This document shows, in pieces, positions 1-5,336 of a stretch of DNA of 5,336 nt; position 1 is the stretch's first letter, and each line of letters starts with the position of its first letter. Under the pieces are notes generated by a model that worked only from the letters and a program-made list of their open reading frames with translations, did no database searches and was not told the origin of the DNA. This stretch comes from Acidobacteriota bacterium. Its GTDB lineage: Bacteria > Acidobacteriota > Blastocatellia > Pyrinomonadales > Pyrinomonadaceae. The translations under genes and the position numbers were made by a program. The stretch covers positions 1 to 5,336 of the forward strand of contig JADYZI010000176.1 in NCBI GenBank assembly GCA_020853255.1, in the 5' to 3' direction.

Positions 1-671
1 CCCCATATATGTTCCTGATCAGGATGAATGGCCGTTCGATCATCGGGGCCTCGCCGGAAATGCTGCTCCGCTGCAGTGGCCGCGAGATGAAATACCGCCC
101 GATCGCGGGCACACGGCCGCGCGGAAAGACCGCGGATGAGGACACAAAACTCGCTGAAGAAATGCGGGCAGACCCAAAAGAGGTGGCCGAACATTTGATG
201 CTGGTCGATCTTGGCCGCAATGATCTGGGGCGTGTGGCAGAATACGGTTCGGTAAACGTAGCCACCCTGATGGCTGTCGAAAAGTATTCGCACGTTCAGC
301 ATCTGGTTACTTATCTCACGGCTAAACTACGCGCCGGGCTCGACCGGTTCGATGCACTTGCAGCCTGCTTTCCGGCGGGAACCGTGTCAGGGGCGCCAAA
401 GGTCCGGGCGATCGAGATCATCAGCGAACTTGAACCGACACCCCGCGGTGTTTATTCAGGCGCGGTTGGATATTTCGATTATTCGGGCAATATGGACACC
501 TGCATCGCCATTCGCACAATGGTGCTTGAAAATGGTGTCGCGACGATACAGGTGGGTGCCGGCATAGTCGCCGATTCCGATCCGGCGTCGGAATATCAGG
601 AGACAGAGAACAAAGCCGCCGCGTTGCTCCGGGCGATCGAGATAGCGGAGGGTGTAAACGCCCCAGCGTAG
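1..671 (+). CDS. trpE: Anthranilate synthase component I (TrpE), C-terminal part, 5' end outside window
   Basis: This is the chorismate-binding catalytic subunit of anthranilate synthase, which converts chorismate plus ammonia (from glutamine via TrpG) to anthranilate and pyruvate in the cytoplasm. The frame is open from base 3 (Pro-Tyr, then Met at base 9), so the gene continues upstream; the Met at base 9 is internal, because the sequence around it matches the conserved PYMF...GASPEML stretch of the family. Numbered from that Met, visible motifs are PIAGTRPRG (31-39), EHLMLVDLGRND (61-72), FPAGTVSGAPKVRAIEII (121-138), GAVGY (151-155), MDTCIAIRT (162-170) and QVGAGIVADSDP (181-192). The Ala in PIAGT, where aminodeoxychorismate synthase PabB usually has Lys, favours TrpE over PabB, as does the trp context. 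The stop is TAG at 669-671. No trpG follows; trpD begins 21 bases later. Confidence 0.96.
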   Translation, partial: PYMFLIRMNGRSIIGASPEMLLRCSGREMKYRPIAGTRPRGKTADEDTKLAEEMRADPKEVAEHLMLVDLGRNDLGRVAEYGSVNVATLMAVEKYSHVQHLVTYLTAKLRAGLDRFDALAACFPAGTVSGAPKVRAIEIISELEPTPRGVYSGAVGYFDYSGNMDTCIAIRTMVLENGVATIQVGAGIVADSDPASEYQETENKAAALLRAIEIAEGVNAPA

Positions 672-692
672 GCTGGCGGTTCGATCAAAACG

Positions 693-1715
693 ATGTCTAT
701 CCCGATCCTGGCAAAAACACTCCAGATCTTTCGCGCCGGACGCGATATTGAGCATGGCGATGCAGAGCCTGTCCTCGATGCATTGATCACGGAACGTAAT
801 GAGAAAATATTGTCTTCTGTTTTTCATGCGTGGGACAGAAAGGGCATAGCTGAAGACGAGATCTATTCGATCGCAAAGATCATGCGCGATCGGTGTATAA
901 AGGTGAATTCGAGGCATACGACGTTTGTCGATATCGTTGGCACAGGCGGCAGTCGTGCGAAGACGTTCAACGTCTCGACAGCCGCCGCCTTCGTCGTGGC
1001 CGGTGCGGGCCTTCCGGTTGCCAAACACGGCAACCGGGCGGCGACCAGTAATTCAGGCAGTGCGGATGTGTTGTCAGAGCTCGGTATCGAGCCCGCGGTC
1101 GAAGCGGCTACCGCTGAACGATGCCTGAATGAAATAGGTATCTGTTTTATGTTCGCTCCGAATTTTCATCGCCTTTCGCCGACGTTAGGCAAGGTGCGCC
1201 GCGGCCTCGGATTCCCGACGATCTTCAACTGTGTCGGCCCCCTGTGCAATCCGGCATCTGCTCCGCATCAGTTGATCGGCGTTTGGAGCAAAGAAATGGT
1301 TCCGAAAATGGCTGGAGCACTTGCCCGTCTTGGAACGAAACGATCATGGGTCGTGCACGGAGAATCGGGCGTGGACGAGGTCTCATTGGATGGAACCACG
1401 CTGATTGCCGAGGTACAGAATGACTCGACCCGCACGTTCGAGATCTCTCCGGCCGGCCTTTCGATCGAACCGCGGCCGCTCGATCTATGCCGGGCCGGTT
1501 CAGCGGTTGAAAGTGCCGCTCTGATCAGAGACGTGTTGGCTGGCCGGGAAAATTCGGCGGCCCGTTCGATGGTGCTGCTGAACGCTGCCACGACAATTTA
1601 TCTTTCAGGACGTGTGAATGACTTATCGGCCGGTGCGGCGGTCGCGGCGACAAGTTTGGAAAGCGGTGCCGCACTTGCGAAACTAGAGGCCTTGGCCGCG
1701 GCGGTCAGATCATGA
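693..1715 (+). CDS. trpD: Anthranilate phosphoribosyltransferase (TrpD)
   Basis: TrpD transfers the phosphoribosyl group of PRPP to anthranilate, giving N-(5'-phosphoribosyl)anthranilate. The product is 340 residues, normal for a stand-alone TrpD, with no glutaminase domain fused in front. The N-terminal helical region (about 1-75) is followed by the PRPP-binding loop GTGGS (83-87) and NVST (93-96), KHGNR (111-115), SGSADVL (121-127), the anthranilate-side FAPNFH (154-159), VRRGLGFPTIFNCVGPLCNP (168-187), and VHGESGVDE (221-229), whose Asp228-Glu229 pair matches the metal-binding acidic pair of the family. The PRPP loop normally reads GTGGD; here the Asp is Ser87. The ATG at 693 has only a weak GGCGG-like sequence upstream, but it gives a full-length N-terminus and sits 21 bases behind the trpE stop. 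The last codon overlaps the trpC start. Confidence 0.96.
   Translation: MSIPILAKTLQIFRAGRDIEHGDAEPVLDALITERNEKILSSVFHAWDRKGIAEDEIYSIAKIMRDRCIKVNSRHTTFVDIVGTGGSRAKTFNVSTAAAFVVAGAGLPVAKHGNRAATSNSGSADVLSELGIEPAVEAATAERCLNEIGICFMFAPNFHRLSPTLGKVRRGLGFPTIFNCVGPLCNPASAPHQLIGVWSKEMVPKMAGALARLGTKRSWVVHGESGVDEVSLDGTTLIAEVQNDSTRTFEISPAGLSIEPRPLDLCRAGSAVESAALIRDVLAGRENSAARSMVLLNAATTIYLSGRVNDLSAGAAVAATSLESGAALAKLEALAAAVRS
1712..1715 (+). other. ATGA stop/start overlap, trpD-trpC
   Basis: The trpC ATG (1712-1714) overlaps the trpD TGA (1713-1715). The bases before it (about 1695-1711) show no convincing Shine-Dalgarno sequence, so trpC is probably translated by ribosomes that terminate trpD and re-initiate. 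The overlap is seen directly; the coupling is inferred. Confidence 0.8.
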
Positions 1716-2479
1716 AAGGAACGATACTGGAAAAAATAATCGAAGCTAAGCGTGCCCGGATCGCGGCGGCAAGGCGAAACTTTGACCTTGGCGGTATAAA
1801 CCGCAAGGCCGACCCCAATCGGTTCCGCAGAGCCTTGTCCGATAGGTCAAAGCACAACATCATCGCCGAATTCAAACGCGCATCGCCGTCCAAAGGCATC
1901 ATCAACGATTCTGTCGGCCCCGCCCAGACAGCGGCAAATTACCGCGATGCCGGAGCCGCCGCGATCTCCATCCTGACCGAGGAAGATTTTTTCAAAGGTT
2001 CGCTCAACGACCTGCGGGCGGTTCGCGAGGCTGCCGATCTGCCGATCCTGCGCAAGGATTTTATTATTGACGAATTTCAGATCCGTGAGTCAGCAGCAAT
2101 TGGGGCGGACGCGATATTGCTGATCGTCGCGGCGCTAGGTGTCGATGAGCTTCGACATTTTTGTTCCCTCTCGGACGAACTCGGACTGGACGCACTGGTC
2201 GAAGTTCACGACCGTGCGGAACTTGAAATCGCGGCAGAGATCGGGGCCATGCTGATCGGCGTCAATAATCGAAACCTCAAAACGTTCGAAGTAACTCTTG
2301 ACGTGTCGCGTGAACTTATAAAATATGCTCCGCCCGGGGCGATAATGATCGCGGAAAGCGGGATCAGTTCTCGCGATGACATCGCAGAATTATCGGACCT
2401 TGGATACAGTGGTTTTCTGATTGGTGAATCACTAATGCGGTCGGGCGACGCCACGTCAGCGTTGAAGGCGTGGTTGTGA
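1712..2479 (+). CDS. trpC: Indole-3-glycerol phosphate synthase (TrpC)
   Basis: This TIM-barrel enzyme closes the indole ring, converting 1-(o-carboxyphenylamino)-1-deoxyribulose 5-phosphate to indole-3-glycerol phosphate with loss of CO2 and water. The protein has 255 residues, the usual length for the single-domain form, and is not fused to TrpF. Family residues are all present: Glu53 and Lys55 in IAEFKRASPSKG (51-62), Lys115 in LRKDF (113-117), Glu164 in LVEVH (162-166), the NNR strand (185-187), Glu215-Ser216 in IAESGI (213-218), and the phosphate-binding GES (238-240). The one visible wording change is EFKRASPS where EIKRASPS is more common, a conservative swap. It overlaps trpD by ATGA; its stop lies 17 bases before the chosen trpF start. 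Confidence 0.97.
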   Translation: MKGTILEKIIEAKRARIAAARRNFDLGGINRKADPNRFRRALSDRSKHNIIAEFKRASPSKGIINDSVGPAQTAANYRDAGAAAISILTEEDFFKGSLNDLRAVREAADLPILRKDFIIDEFQIRESAAIGADAILLIVAALGVDELRHFCSLSDELGLDALVEVHDRAELEIAAEIGAMLIGVNNRNLKTFEVTLDVSRELIKYAPPGAIMIAESGISSRDDIAELSDLGYSGFLIGESLMRSGDATSALKAWL

Positions 2480-2481
2480 AA

Positions 2482-2487
2482 AAGGAG
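2482..2487 (+). promoter_or_regulatory. Shine-Dalgarno site deciding the trpF start
   Basis: AAGGAG lies just after the trpC stop, nine bases before the GTG at 2497. It is the strongest ribosome binding site in the window and favours GTG 2497 over the in-frame GTGs at 2470 and 2476. The GTG at 2476 would form a GTGA overlap with the trpC stop and has a weaker GAAGG at 2464-2468, so it remains possible. Confidence 0.75.
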
Positions 2488-2496
2488 CGGTTTTCG

Positions 2497-3123
2497 GTGG
2501 TTAAAGTAAAGATCTGTGGAGTGACCAACGTCGACGATGCTCTTCATGCGGCGGATTGCGGCGCGGATATGCTTGGGTTCAATTTTTATGAAAAGAGCCC
2601 GCGTTACCTTGAGCCATCGGCCGCACGGGCGATCGCCAGCAAACTTCCCGATCGAATAGAGAAGGTTGGTGTTTTCGTAAACATGCACGGGTACAGGATA
2701 GCCGAGTTTGTCGACCTCATCGGCCTGACCGCAGTCCAATTGCATGGTGACGAGGACGAACGTTTTGTTGACGACCTTAGACGGCGAACGGATGTCCACT
2801 TGATCAAGGCAGTGCGCGTCAATGACACGTTCCAGGCCGAAAGCGTCAGCAAGTTCCGAGTTGACGCGGTTCTGCTGGATGCTTACTCGACAGGCCAATA
2901 CGGAGGTACGGGAAATCAATTTGACTGGAATTCGGCGATCGAGGCAAAGGCCTACGCACCGGCGATCTACCTTGCCGGAGGGCTGACACCTGAAAATGTG
3001 GCGGACGCAATTCGTACAGTCCGTCCGCACGCTGTTGATACGGCAAGCGGTGTTGAATCATCGCCGGGGAAAAAAGACTCGAAGAAGGTCGCCGATTTTA
3101 TTCGCATTGCTAAAAACGCATGA
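2497..3123 (+). CDS. trpF: Phosphoribosylanthranilate isomerase (TrpF)
   Basis: TrpF performs the Amadori rearrangement of N-(5'-phosphoribosyl)anthranilate to the 1-deoxyribulose form used by TrpC. It is a small TIM barrel. With the GTG at 2497 the product is 208 residues, beginning MVKVKICG, which puts the catalytic Cys at position 7 as in well-studied TrpF proteins. The catalytic Asp is Asp128 in VLLDAY (125-130). Other markers are VGVFVN (57-62), VQLHGDE (80-86), GGTGNQFDW (136-144), [10 protein letters not shown] (159-168) and the phosphate-binding region [14 protein letters not shown] (181-194). The open frame extends nine codons further upstream to GTG 2470, but those residues do not look like the family and would lie inside trpC and over the AAGGAG site. 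The TGA stop overlaps the trpB ATG. Confidence 0.94.
   Translation: MVKVKICGVTNVDDALHAADCGADMLGFNFYEKSPRYLEPSAARAIASKLPDRIEKVGVFVNMHGYRIAEFVDLIGLTAVQLHGDEDERFVDDLRRRTDVHLIKAVRVNDTFQAESVSKFRVDAVLLDAYSTGQYGGTGNQFDWNSAIEAKAYAPAIYLAGGLTPENVADAIRTVRPHAVDTASGVESSPGKKDSKKVADFIRIAKNA
3120..3123 (+). other. ATGA stop/start overlap, trpF-trpB
   Basis: The trpB ATG (3120-3122) overlaps the trpF TGA (3121-3123). The preceding bases (GCTAAAAACGC) contain no Shine-Dalgarno sequence, so initiation on trpB probably depends on termination of trpF. The overlap is observed; the coupling is inferred. Confidence 0.8.
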
Positions 3124-4328
3124 ACACCTACGAACCAAATGAACGAGGATATTGGGGCGAATACGGCGGGCGATTTGTGCCTGAAACACTAGTGGCGCCG
3201 TTGGACGAGTTGACCAATGCCTACTTTGGATATCGCGATGACGCAGAGTTTCGAAGAGACTTTGATCTGCTTTTGAAAGATCTTGTCGGCCGCCCGTCGC
3301 CGCTCTACTTTGCCGAACGGTTGACGGAAAAACTCGGCGGTGCGCGAATTTACTTAAAGCGTGAAGACCTGAATCACACCGGCGCACACAAGATAAATAA
3401 CTGCATCGGGCAGATCTTGCTGGCCCGCAGAATGGGGAAAACACGGATCATTGCCGAGACCGGCGCCGGCCAGCACGGTGTGGCGACGGCAACCGTCTGC
3501 GCCCGCTTTGGGCTCGACTGCGTGGTCTATATGGGTACCGAAGATATGCGGCGGCAAGAGCTGAATGTCTTTCGGATGCAGCTGCTGGGAGCGGAAGTAC
3601 GCGGTGTGGATTCCGGGTCGAGAACGCTGAAGGATGCGATAAATGAGGCGCTCCGAGATTGGGTCACGAATGTTGATTCTACTTATTATCTGTTAGGTTC
3701 CGCCCTCGGCCCGCATCCTTATCCGCTGATGGTCCGCGATTTCCAAAGCATCATTGGCCGCGAGGCCCGTGAACAAATACTTGAAAAGGAAGGCCGGCTT
3801 CCTGATCTGCTCATCGCCTGCGTAGGCGGCGGATCGAACTCGATCGGGTTATTTCATGAATTTTTAAATGATGGTACGGTGCGGATGATCGGCGTCGAGG
3901 CCGGCGGACGCGGCCGCGCACTGGGCGATCACGCCGCTCGCTTTATGCCTGAGGCTGCCGCCGTCGGCGTTCTGCAGGGGACAAAGAGTTATCTGCTTCA
4001 GGATCAAGCCGGCCAGATAGCGTTGACACATTCCGTTTCCGCCGGCCTCGACTACGCCTCCGTCGGACCGGAGCATGCGTTTCTTCATGACGAGGGACGC
4101 GTTGAATATGTTTCCGCTTCGGATGAGGAAGCTCTGAGCGCGTTTCAGCTTCTTTCGGAAACAGAAGGGATAATCCCGGCACTGGAATCTTCGCACGCGA
4201 TCGCGCATGTTGTGAGGATGGCTGGTGAGATGCCGCGAGATTCTATCATCGTAGTCAACCTTTCCGGCCGTGGCGACAAGGACGTAAATACAGTCGCCGA
4301 ACTTTTAAGGCAGAAACACGACCGGTAG
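3120..4328 (+). CDS. trpB: Tryptophan synthase beta chain (TrpB)
   Basis: TrpB is the pyridoxal-phosphate subunit that condenses indole, channelled from TrpA, with L-serine to give tryptophan. The 402-residue length and the motifs fit the classical TrpB1 type that pairs with TrpA. The N-terminus [14 protein letters not shown] (11-24) is typical. Lys91 in HTGAHKIN (86-93) forms the Schiff base with PLP, Glu113 in AETGAGQHG (112-120) is the catalytic acid/base, GGGSN (236-240) binds the cofactor phosphate, [12 protein letters not shown] (308-319) and ESSHA (356-360) follow, and Ser382 in LSGRGDKD (381-388) is placed to contact the pyridine nitrogen. The HAA-to-GVL stretch (272-285) reads RFMPEAAAV, about two residues longer than I recall for relatives and without the usual Gly. 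The start overlaps trpF. The TAG stop is the first three bases of an 18-bp repeat. Confidence 0.97.
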   Translation: MNTYEPNERGYWGEYGGRFVPETLVAPLDELTNAYFGYRDDAEFRRDFDLLLKDLVGRPSPLYFAERLTEKLGGARIYLKREDLNHTGAHKINNCIGQILLARRMGKTRIIAETGAGQHGVATATVCARFGLDCVVYMGTEDMRRQELNVFRMQLLGAEVRGVDSGSRTLKDAINEALRDWVTNVDSTYYLLGSALGPHPYPLMVRDFQSIIGREAREQILEKEGRLPDLLIACVGGGSNSIGLFHEFLNDGTVRMIGVEAGGRGRALGDHAARFMPEAAAVGVLQGTKSYLLQDQAGQIALTHSVSAGLDYASVGPEHAFLHDEGRVEYVSASDEEALSAFQLLSETEGIIPALESSHAIAHVVRMAGEMPRDSIIVVNLSGRGDKDVNTVAELLRQKHDR

Positions 4329-4343
4329 GGAGTGTGCCCGACT
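4326..4343 (+). repeat. 18-bp direct repeat, left copy
   Basis: TAGGGAGTGTGCCCGACT is exactly repeated at 4557-4574, a period of 231 bases; the match breaks on both sides (G versus C before, A versus G after). Its first three bases are the trpB stop codon. The two copies bracket the hairpin block. This could be a target-site duplication, a tandem-duplication scar, or a separate dispersed repeat; the sequence alone cannot separate these. Confidence 0.85.
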
Positions 4344-4367
4344 AATTTTGGCCGTAAAGCGACTTAG

Positions 4368-4396
4368 AGAAAGTAGCCGGATACGAAGCTTCCGGC
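4368..4396 (+). repeat. REP-like unit 1 (GTAG plus hairpin)
   Basis: The unit begins AGAAAGTAGCC. Its GTAG (4373-4376) sits at the foot of a hairpin with arms CCGGA (4377-4381) and TCCGG (4391-4395) and a nine-base loop; the outer G4376-C4396 can also pair. A GTAG or GGAG tetranucleotide 5' of a hairpin defines REP sequences recognised by RAYT transposases, and the CCGGAT...TCCGGC wording also resembles the enterobacterial REP from memory. The structure is visible; membership of a mobilised family is inferred. Confidence 0.6.
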
Positions 4397-4445
4397 AAAC
4401 GGAAAATTTAGTCATTTACCCTGAAAGGACAAAACGATGTTCGTT

Positions 4446-4462
4446 TCGCACCTTCAGTGCGA
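4446..4462 (+). repeat. Small hairpin between the REP-like units
   Basis: Arms TCGCAC (4446-4451) and GTGCGA (4457-4462) enclose the loop CTTCA. It lies between the two REP-like units and may be part of the same composite element. It is not followed by a T-run, so it is not a terminator. Confidence 0.5.
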
Positions 4463-4482
4463 TCGATCGATGCTGACACCAA

Positions 4483-4510
4483 CCAGACGTTCCACGTCTG
4501 GCTACTTTCT
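4483..4510 (-). repeat. REP-like unit 2 (GTAG plus hairpin), inverted
   Basis: Read on the - strand this is AGAAAGTAGCC followed by a hairpin, the mirror of unit 1. The arms CCAGACGT (4483-4490) and ACGTCTGG (4494-4501) pair perfectly over eight base pairs with a three-base loop. GTAG is the complement of CTAC at 4502-4505 and sits at the foot of the stem. The first 11 bases are identical to unit 1, but the stem differs in sequence while remaining paired, which points to selection or mobilisation acting on the folded form. Confidence 0.62.
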
Positions 4511-4514
4511 ATAG

Positions 4515-4527
4515 GCGGCTTCGCCGC
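4515..4527 (+). repeat. GC-rich hairpin after REP-like unit 2
   Basis: GCGGC (4515-4519) pairs with GCCGC (4523-4527) around the loop TTC, starting four bases after unit 2 ends. The sequence after it (TCAGTTGCC) has no T-run, so it is a stem-loop of the repeat block and not an intrinsic terminator. Confidence 0.5.
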
Positions 4528-4556
4528 TCAGTTGCCGACTTATGACGAAGCCTCGC

Positions 4557-4574
4557 TAGGGAGTGTGCCCGACT
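4557..4574 (+). repeat. 18-bp direct repeat, right copy
   Basis: This is an exact second copy of the sequence at 4326-4343, closing the repeat block on the trpA side. If the block was inserted, the uninterrupted ancestor would have read from trpB through a single copy straight into the bases at 4575 onward, leaving a trpB-trpA gap of roughly 96 bases. Confidence 0.85.
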
Positions 4575-4647
4575 GTAGCGCGAATGACCGCGTGCATCGT
4601 AAGAGCGTTTTCGCCAGTGTACCGTTTTAAATTAACAGCTTTCAGTT

Positions 4648-4651
4648 GAGG
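4648..4651 (+). promoter_or_regulatory. Ribosome binding site of trpA
   Basis: GAGG, inside GAGGAAAG, lies four bases before the trpA ATG at 4656. The spacing is on the short side, but no other in-frame start nearby fits the family N-terminus. Having its own site fits the loss of close coupling to trpB. Confidence 0.6.
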
Positions 4652-4655
4652 AAAG

Positions 4656-5336
4656 ATGAACAGAATCACGTCAAAATTTGCCAGCTTGCAAGCGGAAGGT
4701 CGAAAGGGCTTCATACCTTTTATCTCGGCCGGTGATCCCGACCTCGAAACTTCCAGACAGATCGTACTGACGCTTGCAGAAAATGGAGCGGACATCATCG
4801 AACTGGGAGTTCCCTTTTCCGATCCGATGGCCGATGGGCCGACGATCCAGGAGTCGTCGCAGCGGGCATTGAAAAACGGCGTTACGCTAAAGGACGTGCT
4901 GGCAATGGCCGCCAGCCTGCGGAGGGAAATTGATATTCCGCTCGTCCTATTCAGTTACCTTAATCCGCTGTTCCGATACGGGATCGAACGGTTGGCTGAC
5001 GACGCGGCGGCCGCGGGCGTTGACGGCATCCTTGTGACCGATGCGGTCGATGAAGAGGCGGCCGAGATCGCGGACGTCCTTCGAAAGAATGGCCTCAGCC
5101 TTATCTCGCTGATCGCTCTGACCACAACAGAAGATCGTCTTAAAAAGATCGCCGAACGGTCGAGCGGTTTTATTTACGCCGTATCGCGTGCCGGTGTTAC
5201 CGGCGCACGGAATGAAACGAGTACAACGGCCGAGGCCCTGGTCGAGCGCGTTAGAGAATATACCGATCTGCCGGTAGCCGTTGGTTTCGGAATATCTACG
5301 CGCGAGCAGATCGAAGACGTATGGCGTTATGCCGAC
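4656..5336 (+). CDS. trpA: Tryptophan synthase alpha chain (TrpA), 3' end outside window
   Basis: TrpA cleaves indole-3-glycerol phosphate to indole and glyceraldehyde 3-phosphate and passes indole to TrpB through the complex. The frame is open from the ATG to the last base of the window, giving 227 codons of an expected 260-270, so roughly the last 35-45 residues are missing. The N-terminus MNRITSKF and ISAGDPDLET (23-32) are typical. The catalytic acids are Glu49 and Asp60 in IELGVPFSDPMADGP (48-62). Further markers are SYLNPL (100-105), GVDGILVTD (121-129), SRAGVTGAR (177-185) and VAVGFGIS (207-214). Two positions differ from the wording I expect: VTDAVDEEA (127-135) where a Leu-Pro or Val-Pro follows the Asp, and LIALTT (152-157) where Pro is usual before the TT. 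The gene is in the same direction as trpB but 327 bases away. Confidence 0.96.
   Translation, partial: MNRITSKFASLQAEGRKGFIPFISAGDPDLETSRQIVLTLAENGADIIELGVPFSDPMADGPTIQESSQRALKNGVTLKDVLAMAASLRREIDIPLVLFSYLNPLFRYGIERLADDAAAAGVDGILVTDAVDEEAAEIADVLRKNGLSLISLIALTTTEDRLKKIAERSSGFIYAVSRAGVTGARNETSTTAEALVERVREYTDLPVAVGFGISTREQIEDVWRYAD

Larger units (their letters stand above)
4368..4510. repeat. BIME-like pair of inverted REP units
   Basis: Units 1 and 2 face each other with an exact 11-bp inverted repeat, AGAAAGTAGCC at 4368-4378 and GGCTACTTTCT at 4500-4510. Two REPs in opposite orientation with a spacer form the arrangement known as a BIME in enterobacteria. Transcribed through, the arms could also pair into one long-range stem. 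No RAYT gene is in the window, so any mobilising enzyme would act in trans. Confidence 0.55.
4329..4655 (+). other. trpB-trpA intergenic region carrying a repeat block
   Basis: This 327-base stretch separates two genes that are usually adjacent or overlapping. From left to right it holds the remainder of an 18-bp direct repeat, 24 bases of unassigned sequence, a REP-like hairpin unit, about 86 bases containing a small TCGCAC/GTGCGA hairpin, an inverted REP-like unit, a GCGGC/GCCGC hairpin, about 29 unassigned bases, the second 18-bp repeat, and about 81 bases leading to the trpA ribosome binding site. No hairpin is followed by a T-run, so I see no intrinsic terminator. I see no convincing sigma-70 promoter, tRNA or riboswitch. 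The AT-rich TTTTAAATTAA (about 4624-4634) just upstream of trpA is the only promoter-like patch, and it lacks a good -35 partner. Confidence 0.85.

Noticed and set aside
2206..3030. Long minus-strand open frame of 274 codons
   Set aside because: It is antisense to the end of trpC and most of trpF, both of which have clear catalytic motifs; the protein is rich in Arg, Cys and Ser in a way typical of shadow frames.
4461..4470. GATCGATCGA run as a methylation or partition site
   Set aside because: It is a short overlapping palindrome with no further clustering; GATC and CGATCG are common throughout the window.
4359..4542. CGACTTA repeated at 4360-4366 and 4536-4542 as ends of an element
   Set aside because: Seven bases in direct orientation with no extension is within chance for this length of sequence.
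4515..4545. GC-rich hairpin as an intrinsic terminator after trpB
   Set aside because: The stem is followed by TCAGTTGCCGAC, with no run of T, so it lacks the second half of a terminator.
4600..4640. Internal promoter for trpA (TTTTAAATTAA patch)
   Set aside because: There is an AT-rich patch but no convincing -35 box at a suitable distance; it may simply be an unstructured lead-in to the ribosome site.
4329..4655. T-box, trp attenuator or riboswitch ahead of trpA
   Set aside because: No T-box TGGNACC-type sequence, no Trp-rich leader peptide and no terminator/antiterminator pair can be seen.
4556..4798. Minus-strand open frame of 80 codons across the trpA start
   Set aside because: It is antisense to the conserved N-terminal part of trpA, resembles no family I know, and has no supporting context.

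Overview
The window is a tryptophan biosynthesis operon, read entirely on the + strand: trpE (3' part only), trpD, trpC, trpF, trpB, a 327-base gap filled with repeats, then trpA (5' part only, running off the window). Together these genes carry chorismate to tryptophan. TrpE makes anthranilate, TrpD attaches the phosphoribosyl group, TrpF isomerises it, TrpC closes the indole ring, and the TrpA/TrpB complex converts indole-3-glycerol phosphate plus serine to tryptophan. All five later genes are separate, single-domain proteins of normal length, with no TrpC-TrpF or TrpG-TrpD fusion. No trpG (glutaminase subunit) lies between trpE and trpD, so it must be upstream of the window, elsewhere, or shared with folate synthesis (PabA).

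The genes from trpD to trpB are tightly packed. trpD/trpC and trpF/trpB overlap by ATGA, and neither trpC nor trpB has a clear Shine-Dalgarno sequence, which suggests translational coupling. trpF has its own strong AAGGAG site, and trpA has a GAGG site.

The part that is not routine is the trpB-trpA gap (4329-4655). These two genes encode partners of one complex and are normally adjacent. Here the gap holds two REP-like units in inverted orientation, each a GTAG tetranucleotide at the foot of a hairpin, which is the hallmark of REP sequences mobilised by REP-associated tyrosine transposases (RAYTs). Two more small hairpins accompany them. The whole block is bracketed by an exact 18-bp direct repeat, TAGGGAGTGTGCCCGACT, whose left copy supplies the trpB stop codon. 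No transposase gene is present in the window.

The organism is a bacterium of moderately high GC content. The gene order, the protein wording and the style of the intergenic repeats remind me of Acidobacteriota (Blastocatellia/Pyrinomonadaceae-like), but this is an impression from memory and not a demonstrated assignment. I see no previously undescribed protein system here. The intergenic repeat block is the best candidate for novelty.
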